Shown here one piece after another: positions 1 through 6,799 of a stretch of 47,700 nucleotides of DNA; position 1 is the stretch's first letter, and each line of letters begins with the position of its first letter. The DNA is taken from assembly GCA_016788465.1 (NCBI GenBank), contig JAEURV010000022.1:1-47700 (forward strand). The letters run 5' to 3'. The notes under the pieces are model-generated. The model worked only from the letters and a program-made list of their open reading frames with translations, was not told where the DNA came from and made no database searches. The DNA is from Nitrospira sp. (GTDB taxonomy: Bacteria > Nitrospirota > Nitrospiria > Nitrospirales > Nitrospiraceae). A program made the translations under genes and the position numbers.

Positions 1-992
1 GCTCCATCGAGGCCGTAGGCAGCAACTTCCATCCCGGCCTGAAACCATCGTTCAAAGCGTGTGAGTGCATCCGGGCCCGTTCCGATGAGCGCGACGAGTT
101 CCGGAGCACGACGGAGGTATTCGACCGTCACCTCCGCATGCAGTTCGGCAAGCAACGAGCCGTACTGCAAAAGCCGGATCCGCCATTCCGTTGATGGCAA
201 CACTTCCAAGAGCTGCGGCGCCTCCGCAAGCCACGTGATGCCGGACTCAGGGGAATGCTCAGCTAATACGCGGCATAACGAGACAACCTTCTCTCGAACG
301 GCAAGGTCTTCGATTCGTTCGAGAATGGACGGGCTGGTTCTGAGGAACTCCATCGTCGCCACGTAATCGGGCTTCCCAAGGCTATTCGGCACAATCAACT
401 TCGTGCCCACCATGGCCCAGCTACGAGCACTCTCCTGAGACAGAATGAGGGCCAATTTGGCAATTTGTCGAACGAACTCAAGCCCGACCACCACATTGAC
501 CTCGGTCAGCTCAATGCCGATGTCGAGCCAGGATCGTACTTGTGCCAACGGCACGTCCGACAGAATCTGCGGAGCCTGGCGTATGAATTCGAGCGCAACG
601 TTCGCATCTTCCTCCGCAATGTCCAGCCCGATGGTCAAGACCTCGGTACGCACATCAACAGAATCGATCAGCCCGAGAACCAAGGGGCTATCCTTGAAAT
701 ATTTGAGCGCGGATGCGCCGGAGGACTCGGTCAATGCGATGCCCAGGTCCAGCCACAAGACGACGTGTGAAAGTCCGCCCCTCCGGTCCAGCTCCGGGAG
801 TGCGTCCACTGCCGCAGATGCGGCTTTTTCAGATAGATCCTCGAGTTCGTCCAATAGGGTCAGGACCTGCGCGGGGGCGTCCGATTTTCCCGTCTCCTGG
901 GTCAAGCGCGCCACCAGGGTCTCCGCGAGCGTCGGACTCAGCTCCGACACCAGCCAGTCTCGCAAAATCTGTCGACTCGACATATCTGTCAT
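1..992 (-). CDS. Helical-repeat protein, N-terminal part (runs off left edge)
   Basis: An open frame on the minus strand starts at ATG 992 (or ATG 983) and stays open to the window edge, giving about 330 residues with no stop. The protein is built of repeats of roughly 35-40 residues, each with a pattern like WLDLGIALTE followed by a helix ending in FLRxSPxxL. Examples are LKYFKDSPLVLGL, LEFIRQAPQIL, MEFLRTSPSIL and VEYLRRAPELV. This points to an alpha-helical (HEAT-like) scaffold. From memory, such repeats precede a VWA domain in long NorD-like proteins, but the part that would show a VWA/MIDAS domain lies outside the window, so this identity is a guess. Neither start has a good Shine-Dalgarno. 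It is divergent from ftrB, with about 100 bp between the starts. Coding is confident; function is not known. Confidence 0.75.
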   Translation of the reverse strand, partial: MTDMSSRQILRDWLVSELSPTLAETLVARLTQETGKSDAPAQVLTLLDELEDLSEKAASAAVDALPELDRRGGLSHVVLWLDLGIALTESSGASALKYFKDSPLVLGLIDSVDVRTEVLTIGLDIAEEDANVALEFIRQAPQILSDVPLAQVRSWLDIGIELTEVNVVVGLEFVRQIAKLALILSQESARSWAMVGTKLIVPNSLGKPDYVATMEFLRTSPSILERIEDLAVREKVVSLCRVLAEHSPESGITWLAEAPQLLEVLPSTEWRIRLLQYGSLLAELHAEVTVEYLRRAPELVALIGTGPDALTRFERWFQAGMEVAAYGLDG

Positions 993-1092
993 GAAGGATA
1001 ACTACGATCAGCGTGAAGGGACGGATTGTAAAGGAGCGAATTATCCTTGTAAACTAGCGGTTCTGCCCATTGTGGCCCTGAGGAGGAGATTC

Positions 1093-1527
1093 ATGGCTGA
1101 ACCGACAGAGGAAAGCCTCGAGAAAATCCGGAAGTTCATCACGGGATTTGCTGAGAAAAGTGGAACTACGATGCATCCGAATGCCGCGGTAACAGAGGCG
1201 GTCGTCAAGGGGTTGGCCTCTCATATCGATGAACTTGGGAAACCGCTCTGTCCATGCAACTTCTACAAGGACAAAGAAGCGGAAGCCAAGCTTCGGCGCT
1301 GGATCTGCGCCTGTGACGAAATGCAGATCTACAAATACTGCCATTGTCTCCTGTTTGTGCGGGAAGATGGGATGCCCATCACGGAATATTTGCCGGAAGG
1401 ACACGAGGGCCGCGAGGTATACGGGCTGATCGCCGACCCAACACCCGATAAAGGCCGCGCCCTCAAACACAAGGCCGGCCAAGCTTCCGCCCCTCAAGAC
1501 GAATCGACCACAGCAACGACGTCCTGA
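1093..1527 (+). CDS. ftrB: Ferredoxin:thioredoxin reductase catalytic (beta) subunit-like protein
   Basis: This 144-residue protein carries the complete FTR-beta cysteine signature: CPC at 53-55, CAC at 72-74 and CHC at 83-85, with spacings of 16 and 8 residues as in the known family. In that family these residues bind a [4Fe-4S] cluster next to a redox-active disulfide that passes electrons from ferredoxin to thioredoxin. Start ATG 1093 was chosen because AGGAGGAG (1081-1088) lies just upstream; the frame is open further 5' but without such a site. The C-terminal ~20 residues are a polar, Ala/Thr-rich tail. No FTR variable (alpha) subunit is adjacent, so the protein may act as a stand-alone FTR-like disulfide reductase in the cytoplasm. 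The stop codon is 2 nt from the next start, suggesting co-transcription. Confidence 0.9.
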   Translation: MAEPTEESLEKIRKFITGFAEKSGTTMHPNAAVTEAVVKGLASHIDELGKPLCPCNFYKDKEAEAKLRRWICACDEMQIYKYCHCLLFVREDGMPITEYLPEGHEGREVYGLIADPTPDKGRALKHKAGQASAPQDESTTATTS

Positions 1528-1529
1528 TC

Positions 1530-2147
1530 ATGATACAACCTCATCACGACTGGAGACGAGGGCTCGCCGGTTTCTTGCTGATGAGTTGTTCGCTGGTACT
1601 CCCAGCGCAAGCCGCAGCGCCTCCCCCTCCGAATCCATCGGCCTTCAACGAGAAAGAGCTGTTCGCCTACAGAGCCAAAGGACATGGGAGTGCGGCAGGA
1701 CAGGTATTCTTGCGTGCTGTGTCTGGCAAAGCCGTCACGCAGGCTGGGGCATCGATTGTTTTGATTCCCATCTCCTCCTACACTCGCGCATGGTTCGACA
1801 AGCAGGTACGAGAGAGCTCGTGCCCGTCAAAGGGTGGGACGTCGTCCGCCGAGGCTCCTGCGGCTCAACCTTCAACAATCGAGTGCCTTCGCGCAGTCAT
1901 GGACCAGTTGCTGTCGGAGAAGCGTCTGCTTCCGTATCTGCGTGTGACACGGGCCAACCCAACCGGACACTTTTGGTTCACGAAAGTTCCCGCCGGCCGC
2001 TATTATGTGGTCAGCCTGCTGGAAGGCAGTGGCGGAGCCCACCAAGATGAGCGGGCCGTGGGTATCGCCTGGTTGACCCTTGAGCTTGAGGCTGATGAAA
2101 AGGCGACCAATCTGGTGGTCACCGATTGCAAAAGCAGTCTCTGTTGA
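1530..2147 (+). CDS. Secreted protein of unknown function
   Basis: The 205-residue product starts with a charged n-region (HHDWRR), a hydrophobic core (GLAGFLLMSCSLVLP) and an AQA-type cleavage site near residue 29, so it is probably exported to the periplasm. The mature part begins with a Pro-rich stretch. It then contains beta-rich segments such as GQVFLRAVSGKAVTQAGASIVL and GHFWFTKVPAGRYYVVSLLEG spread over residues 58-175. Their order resembles a carboxypeptidase-regulatory/transthyretin-like fold (inference). Five cysteines are present in the mature chain. It starts 2 nt after ftrB and is followed after about 50 bp by a response regulator, so it may belong to the same transcript. No enzymatic motif was recognised. 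Confidence 0.75.
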   Translation: MIQPHHDWRRGLAGFLLMSCSLVLPAQAAAPPPPNPSAFNEKELFAYRAKGHGSAAGQVFLRAVSGKAVTQAGASIVLIPISSYTRAWFDKQVRESSCPSKGGTSSAEAPAAQPSTIECLRAVMDQLLSEKRLLPYLRVTRANPTGHFWFTKVPAGRYYVVSLLEGSGGAHQDERAVGIAWLTLELEADEKATNLVVTDCKSSLC

Positions 2148-2198
2148 ACGACCGCCGCCGTCGACGCCGGTCTGTCTGATCCAGACATGAGGGAGGCC

Positions 2199-2882
2199 AT
2201 GCGAATTCTGCTGGTTGAAGATGATGCGGATCTGGCTCAGTTCATCCGGAAGGGGATGAAAGAAGAGCAGTACGCTGTCGATGTGGCCAACGACGGCGAA
2301 GCGGGCTTGGCCCTGGCGTTGGACAACCCCTACGACCTCGTGATTCTCGACATTATGCTGCCGAAGTTGGACGGCCTGACGGTCTGCCGACGTATCCGTG
2401 ACAAAGGTATCTCCACTCCCGTGCTCCTGTTGACGGCGCGCAACACGCTCGAAACCAAGGTGTCCGGATTTGATACGGGTGCGGATCAGTTCTTGGAGAA
2501 GCCGTTCGCATTCGTGGAATTGCTCGCACGAGTCCGGGCGCTTTTGCGGCGTGGCAGCTCCCAGCAGCTTGCACACCTTCAAGCTGCTGATCTTCGGTTG
2601 GATCCGGCTGCTCACCGTGTCTGGCGCGCCGGCCACGAAATCGCGCTCACCAATAAGGAGTACGCTCTCCTGGAATTTCTCCTGCGGAACAAGAATCGCG
2701 TGCTGACACGAACGGCGATCATCGAACATGTGTGGGACATCAGTTATGACCCAATGACGAACATCGTGGACGCCCATATCCGCGCCCTCCGTGCCAAGAT
2801 CGATCGAGATTATTCCCCCCCCTTGATCGCCACGGTTCGAGGCGCTGGGTACATGCTCGAAGACCCGGATGCCTCTGCATGA
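2199..2882 (+). CDS. OmpR/PhoB-family response regulator
   Basis: A 227-residue two-component response regulator. The receiver domain (1-120) has the acidic pair D8/D9, phospho-acceptor D51 in VILDIMLP, T79 and K101 in EKPF. The C-terminal winged helix (about 130-223) ends in the typical VRGAGYMLE. I start it at ATG 2199 (MRILLVEDD, the usual family N-terminus) because AGGGAGG (2190-2196) lies directly upstream; an in-frame ATG at 2187 would add four residues. The stop overlaps the downstream kinase start by 4 nt (ATGA, 2879-2882), so the two are translationally coupled and form a cognate pair. The signal is not evident. The sequence is closest to CusR/CopR/QseB-type regulators, which control metal or envelope stress genes, but the target cannot be read from this window. 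Confidence 0.93.
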   Translation: MRILLVEDDADLAQFIRKGMKEEQYAVDVANDGEAGLALALDNPYDLVILDIMLPKLDGLTVCRRIRDKGISTPVLLLTARNTLETKVSGFDTGADQFLEKPFAFVELLARVRALLRRGSSQQLAHLQAADLRLDPAAHRVWRAGHEIALTNKEYALLEFLLRNKNRVLTRTAIIEHVWDISYDPMTNIVDAHIRALRAKIDRDYSPPLIATVRGAGYMLEDPDASA

Positions 2883-4318
2883 AATCTCTGCGCAGTCTGA
2901 TTAGTTGGTCCGCCTTCGTCCTGATGGCCGGCCTTCTCCTGTTTTCCGGACTCGTGTATGCCGCCAGTGAAACTCTCTTGCAACGGTTCGTCGACGGACG
3001 CCTGCTGGTATTGGCGGAGACCCTCGCCGAATTTGTGGAGCAGTATCCGGACATCCTCGAAAAGCATGACCGCACCGTCACTCCCACAAATGAATTGACC
3101 CAAAACCTGACGGACCAACATGTGTTGCCCGATGTCACACATGCCCTTCGCATCTTTTCGACAGACGGCCGACTCCTGTGGAGCAGCCCGCATGCCGCCC
3201 CTCAGGACTCGTTGTCGCCACGCGTGTTGGAACGAGTCCGAATCTCGACGCTCGTCTTCGACACGCTGACCGCTCCGGACGGCACTCCCGCCCGACATCT
3301 CTTTTTGCCCCTCGTCGTACAGGGTGGTCGGATCCGGTACGTCTTACAGGCAGAAACGTCCCTACTGCACTACCAGGAAACGCTTCATGGGCTCGTGTTT
3401 TTGCTCAGTCTTGGGTCCGGGGCCACGTTATTCGTCGCTTGGGTGGGAAGCCTTTGGTTGGCCAAGAAGGTACTGGCTCCGATCGAAACCCTATGCAAAG
3501 GAGCCGAGACCATGTCAGAAGCTGATCTCGGAAAGCGCTTGGCGCTTGATTCACCCTACCGAGAATTTCGGCGACTCACCCAGGCGGTCAATTCTGTATT
3601 GGATCGATTTCAGCGGGGAAGTGAAGTCCAGCTGAACTTTTGTGAGATCGCTGCCCATGAAATGAAGACCCCCCTGACCATCCTCCAGGGTAATCTAGAG
3701 GTGGCACTCATGAAGGCTAGGACCTCTGAAGAATATCGCGAGGTACTGCTCAACAACCTCCAGCAGGTCGACCGGCTCATCGCCTTAACCCGCCCCTTGT
3801 TGACCCTGGCGAAATTCACCAGCAGCAAGCCGCCGGTCAGCCTCGTTCCACTCGCATTGGAACCGTTGATTCAAGAGATCACGGATGAATTGATGCTCTT
3901 GGCGGACGACCGTCAAATCACGTTGACGTTCGAGTCTCAACCGGTACCCTCGGTACTTGGCGACGCCCAATGGCTCAAACAAGCCCTGATCAACCTGCTC
4001 GACAACGCGCTACGATACACACCATCCGGCGGGTCCGTCACCGTTCGTCTGCTATCGGTTGGACGTGAAGTCACCATCGCCGTCGAAGACACGGGCCATG
4101 GTATCGAGCCGGAGAATATCCCGCATCTCTTTGAGCGCTTCTACCGTACCGATTGGGCCCGTGCGAAAGATGCCGCCGGGACTGGTCTGGGGTTACCCAT
4201 TGTGAAGGAAATTATGGAAGCCCATGGGGGGAGTATTTCCGTCGCCAGCCAAGTGGACAAAGGATCCATCTTCACCTTGCGGCTACCGGCACTGGCAGAG
4301 CAATCCACTCCCACCTGA
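2879..4318 (+). CDS. Sensor histidine kinase (inner membrane)
   Basis: The 479-residue product has TM1 at about 8-28, a periplasmic sensor of ~140 residues, TM2 at about 171-195 and a HAMP-like linker. The HisKA domain carries phospho-acceptor H260 in AAHEMKTPLT. The HATPase domain has an N-box (LLDNALRYTPSG) and G-boxes DTGHGIEP and GTGLGLPIV. It is therefore a complete membrane kinase of the CusS/BaeS architecture and should phosphorylate D51 of the regulator whose stop codon it overlaps. Between H and N boxes the dimerisation region is intact. The periplasmic part has no family-diagnostic motif that I can read, so the stimulus is unknown. No clear terminator follows; the next ~460 bp contain no recognisable gene. 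Confidence 0.93.
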   Translation: MKSLRSLISWSAFVLMAGLLLFSGLVYAASETLLQRFVDGRLLVLAETLAEFVEQYPDILEKHDRTVTPTNELTQNLTDQHVLPDVTHALRIFSTDGRLLWSSPHAAPQDSLSPRVLERVRISTLVFDTLTAPDGTPARHLFLPLVVQGGRIRYVLQAETSLLHYQETLHGLVFLLSLGSGATLFVAWVGSLWLAKKVLAPIETLCKGAETMSEADLGKRLALDSPYREFRRLTQAVNSVLDRFQRGSEVQLNFCEIAAHEMKTPLTILQGNLEVALMKARTSEEYREVLLNNLQQVDRLIALTRPLLTLAKFTSSKPPVSLVPLALEPLIQEITDELMLLADDRQITLTFESQPVPSVLGDAQWLKQALINLLDNALRYTPSGGSVTVRLLSVGREVTIAVEDTGHGIEPENIPHLFERFYRTDWARAKDAAGTGLGLPIVKEIMEAHGGSISVASQVDKGSIFTLRLPALAEQSTPT

Positions 4319-4779
4319 TAGAATGTTGCGGCTGTAGATCCACAATCGAATTCTCCTTCCCCCATATCGACTTGCCAGGCAAACTCTCAGAAAGCTGGGC
4401 CGGACCCCTACCCTATGAATGAAGAGCATGTCGGCTTTTCGGCCCGAGTAGCACAACCCCGTACACCTTCCCAACTTCCCGTAAGCTGGTTGGCACTGCC
4501 GCAGGGTGTCAATGGTTGAGGCCTAGCCTCGTAACTCGCGCAGTACCTGTGCATGCCTCAAGGGTCACGATAGCGATGACGACAGTTCGTTGCCAGTCTG
4601 TTTGGCTAAGCCCATATCAACGAGACTCCCTCGAACTCACCGAATTCTTGGCTTTATCAATATGCTCCAGCAACATAACTAGCTCCTGCCTATATGAAGA
4701 ACTCTTCATGATCTTCTCACCGTAGCTTCATCTTGACAGCGTATCCTTATAAAAAAGAGAAGGGGGGTGAAGAACGATC
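4319..4779. other. Intergenic stretch without recognised gene
   Basis: This 461 bp stretch lies between the sensor kinase and a possible 29-codon ORF. Short open frames exist on both strands but lack a ribosome binding site, family resemblance or coding-like composition. A TTGACA (4733-4738) and an AT-rich TTATAAAAAA (4747-4756) occur near the right end, but they are only 9 nt apart and do not form a normally spaced promoter. Confidence 0.5.
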
Positions 4780-4869
4780 ATGGTCTCCTTTATTGAAGTG
4801 TTCATCTTGGTCAGCATCTTCGGCGTGTTGTACGCAATGCTGCAGCTCTCGCGCGGGGAATCGGAGTAA
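4780..4869 (+). CDS. Possible 29-residue single-pass membrane peptide
   Basis: ATG 4780 is preceded by a strong purine-rich site (AGGGGGGTGA, 4761-4770) and opens a 30-codon frame ending at TAA 4867. The peptide begins MVSFIEVFILVSIFG and continues through VLYAMLQL to a charged tail, SRGESE. This gives one hydrophobic segment of ~20 residues with an acidic residue near its start, the layout of CydX/CcoQ-like accessory peptides that sit in membrane complexes. That comparison is by architecture only; no sequence family was recognised and no membrane-complex gene is adjacent. It stands alone in a ~900 bp gene-poor region, so it could also be a leader peptide. It is short, so chance cannot be excluded. 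Confidence 0.45.
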   Translation: MVSFIEVFILVSIFGVLYAMLQLSRGESE

Positions 4870-5213
4870 TCCAGTTGTTGGATAGTGACCCAGTCTAAGC
4901 AAGAGAGCGCTATATTGATTTGGGGAGGTCTACTTCCTTTGGAGGTACCGGTAGAAGCTAGTCAGGGCTACCTGGGGAGAGGTTGGGTTGCGTAGAACCG
5001 AATCCTTTCGGACCTTCCCGCAGTCTCGTGTCGGGCAGGCAGCAGTGAGGGGGGGGATGCCGTCTTGGGAGTGAATGTTGCTCGCTCGCCGTAGGAATCG
5101 TCTTCCAGATCCGGTTCTCCTCCGCCTGTGCGTTTGACCCAACAATGACTCATCAGCACGCTGTTCGCTGACCTAATATCTTCCCAGTCTAAACGGAGGT
5201 CGTTCTGTCCTTA
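4870..5213. other. Gene-poor stretch upstream (right) of the small ORF, next to smpB
   Basis: 344 bp with no convincing protein gene; two overlapping minus-strand frames need TTG or GTG starts and encode Arg/Pro-rich low-quality sequence. Because ssrA often neighbours smpB I looked for tmRNA hallmarks (a tRNA-like 3' end with CCA, GGTTCGA-type T-loop, ANDYALAA-like tag) on both strands and found none. G-rich and C-rich runs could form hairpins, so an unrecognised structured RNA remains possible. Confidence 0.4.
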
Positions 5214-5687
5214 TTATTTTCTCTCCTTAATCGCCCGTTCAACTTCCCGCCCTGCTTCGCGGGCTTTGATCGAATCACGGCGATCATGCTGCTTCTTCCC
5301 TTTCGCCAATCCGATTTCCACCTTAGCCTGACCACGCTCTGAGAAGTAGATCCGCAGAGGAACCAACGTGAGTCCTTTCTGCTGCGTCTTTCCTAGGAGC
5401 TTGTTGATCTCTTTTCGGTGGAGTAGCAATTTCCTAGTTCTGACAGGGTCATGGTTCATAATATTGCCGTGACTGTAGGGACTGATGTGACAGTGGTAGA
5501 GAAAAACTTCGCCGTCTTTGACCCCTGCATAACTGTCTTGTAGGTTCACTCGTCTGTCCCGAAGCGATTTCACCTCAGTGCCCTTGAGTACAATCCCGGC
5601 TTCGAACTTTTCTTCGATAAAATAGTCGTGGTAGGCTTTCCGATTGGTGGCCACGATCTTCTGTTGGTCCTCTTTGTCTCTTGCCAT
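5214..5687 (-). CDS. smpB: SsrA-binding protein SmpB
   Basis: The 157-residue protein is a full-length SmpB, the partner of tmRNA in trans-translation rescue of stalled ribosomes. Family hallmarks are all present: [17 protein letters not shown] near the N-terminus, [39 protein letters not shown], and the basic tail [14 protein letters not shown] that enters the mRNA channel. GGAG lies 7 nt before ATG 5687. It is divergent from the DciA-like gene with only 51 bp between starts, so both promoters must share or overlap this gap. The tmRNA gene itself is not in the neighbouring bases. Confidence 0.96.
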   Translation of the reverse strand: MARDKEDQQKIVATNRKAYHDYFIEEKFEAGIVLKGTEVKSLRDRRVNLQDSYAGVKDGEVFLYHCHISPYSHGNIMNHDPVRTRKLLLHRKEINKLLGKTQQKGLTLVPLRIYFSERGQAKVEIGLAKGKKQHDRRDSIKAREAGREVERAIKERK

Positions 5688-5738
5688 ACCCCGGCTCCAA
5701 TGCCTTGATCTGGTCTGCGCTAGCGCCTATGATGCCAC

Positions 5739-6245
5739 ATGGCTCGGCCCGGTACACTTGATTCCTTCGGCACGATTCTGTCCGGTCTTTCCAAACGGCT
5801 TGGCCTTGAATCGAGACTGGTGGAGCTGCGCTTGCAGCATCAGTGGCGTAACCTCGTCGGCGAACCCATGGCGTCCCACACCTGGCCGGCCCATATTCGC
5901 TTCAAAAAACTCTATTTGATCGTCAGGAATTCCGTCTGGCTTCAACAATTGACCTTTCTCAAACCGGCTCTCCTGACAAAGCTACAGGCAGAGGCGGGTC
6001 AGGAGCTGGTAACGGACATTGTTGGTCGCGTCGGAGAGCTTCCGAGTGATCTAGAGGCGCCACCCCCGGTTGATCTCAATCCAGATACCCAAGCGCTGCA
6101 ATCCGAGGGCTCATGGGCCGAGGTCGTCACACATACCACGACCATACAAGATCCCGCCCTTCGTGATCGATTTAGAGAGGTGATATCGAGATACCCTGCT
6201 CAGGTTCCGCCTCAACCGGCAAGGGATCCGTCACGCGCCCCCTGA
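5739..6245 (+). CDS. dciA: DUF721/DciA-like protein (putative replicative helicase loader)
   Basis: The 168-residue protein carries the DUF721 signature over about residues 9-90: LGLESRLVELRLQHQWRNLV, a conserved W, HTWPAHIRFKKLYLIVRNS, then WLQQLTFLKPALLTKLQAEA. In other bacteria DciA interacts with DnaB and is needed to load the replicative helicase where DnaC/DnaI is absent. Its location a few kb from dnaA, dnaN and gyrAB agrees with that role. The C-terminal half (about 110-168) is Pro-rich and probably disordered. Its last 74 bp overlap the 3' end of the convergent membrane-protein gene. The start lacks a strong Shine-Dalgarno; ATG 5739 is the first in frame after the smpB divide. The gene symbol is assigned on domain grounds. 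Confidence 0.8.
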   Translation: MARPGTLDSFGTILSGLSKRLGLESRLVELRLQHQWRNLVGEPMASHTWPAHIRFKKLYLIVRNSVWLQQLTFLKPALLTKLQAEAGQELVTDIVGRVGELPSDLEAPPPVDLNPDTQALQSEGSWAEVVTHTTTIQDPALRDRFREVISRYPAQVPPQPARDPSRAP

Positions 6246-6783
6246 ACAGGACCCGGGTCTCGCTGGGAATAGGTCCGTCTTGGGGCATTGAACCAAGACC
6301 ACCGTCTTCCTCTTGATCCAGCAAACGATAATATCCGCGCATGGACTTTTGATAGTCCTTCACAACGGCTCCGTCCCCAGCCATGTATTTAGCCAGGACC
6401 TCCGGATCGGTCCAGCCATGGTCATCAAAGATGTAAATCATGATCTGTTTATATGGCCCACCGGAATCCCCAGGCGTCGTGGGATAGATCTTCATCCGAG
6501 CGAAATCATGCGTCTGGTGACCGACCTTTCGAAAACGCCTGATCAACGACTCAACTTCCTTATCGGTTGTACCGCGAGGAACATCCGTCACAACGAGAAA
6601 GCCTGACTGTGCACCGACCGTATAGGGGGGAATCGATCGATCAGGACGGCTCAGATACATGCCTCCCCAAATTAAGGCAAACGACCCGACAAAGACACTG
6701 AGCGCGAACTTGACGACGATGTCGAGGGGCTTCTTGGTCTTTGGGTCACTCGGAGACATAGAAGCAGCGAGCAGCTTGGGCAT
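6172..6783 (-). CDS. Single-pass membrane protein of unknown function
   Basis: The 203-residue product has a short cytoplasmic N-terminus, one TM at about 24-46 (VKFALSVFVGSFALIWGGMY) and a large C-terminal domain with a beta-alpha pattern. That domain includes GFLVVTDVPRGTTDKEVESL, KQIMIYIFDDHGWTDPEVLA and an acidic, Pro-rich tail. The residues around the first of these could form a ferredoxin-like fold, but no family was recognised. It starts 17 nt after the gyrA stop, so it is probably the last gene of the gyrB-gyrA transcript. Start could be M1 (6783) or M9 (6759); neither has a clear ribosome binding site. Its 3' end overlaps the convergent DciA-like gene by 74 bp, which is unusual for two well-conserved coding regions. 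Confidence 0.8.
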   Translation of the reverse strand: MPKLLAASMSPSDPKTKKPLDIVVKFALSVFVGSFALIWGGMYLSRPDRSIPPYTVGAQSGFLVVTDVPRGTTDKEVESLIRRFRKVGHQTHDFARMKIYPTTPGDSGGPYKQIMIYIFDDHGWTDPEVLAKYMAGDGAVVKDYQKSMRGYYRLLDQEEDGGLGSMPQDGPIPSETRVLFRGRVTDPLPVEAEPEQGISISPL

Positions 6784-6799
6784 GGAACGATCGGCGGGC

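Noticed and set aside
445-1092. Long in-frame extension of ftrB to a 360-residue protein
   Set aside because: The extension is antisense to the left-edge repeat protein, has Ser/Arg-rich shadow composition and lacks a ribosome site, whereas 1093 has AGGAGGAG and the normal family length.
1872-2777. 301-codon minus-strand frame across the secreted protein and regulator
   Set aside because: It is opposite two well-supported genes; the translated sequence shows no motif and mirrors the codon pattern of the plus strand.
4733-4756. TTGACA plus TTATAA as promoter for the 29-residue ORF
   Set aside because: Only 9 bp separate the boxes; normal spacing is 16-18.
4870-5213. tmRNA (ssrA) or SRP/6S RNA next to smpB
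   Set aside because: No tRNA-like 3' end, CCA, T-loop or tag peptide on either strand, and no SRP Alu or 6S-type motif that I could recognise.
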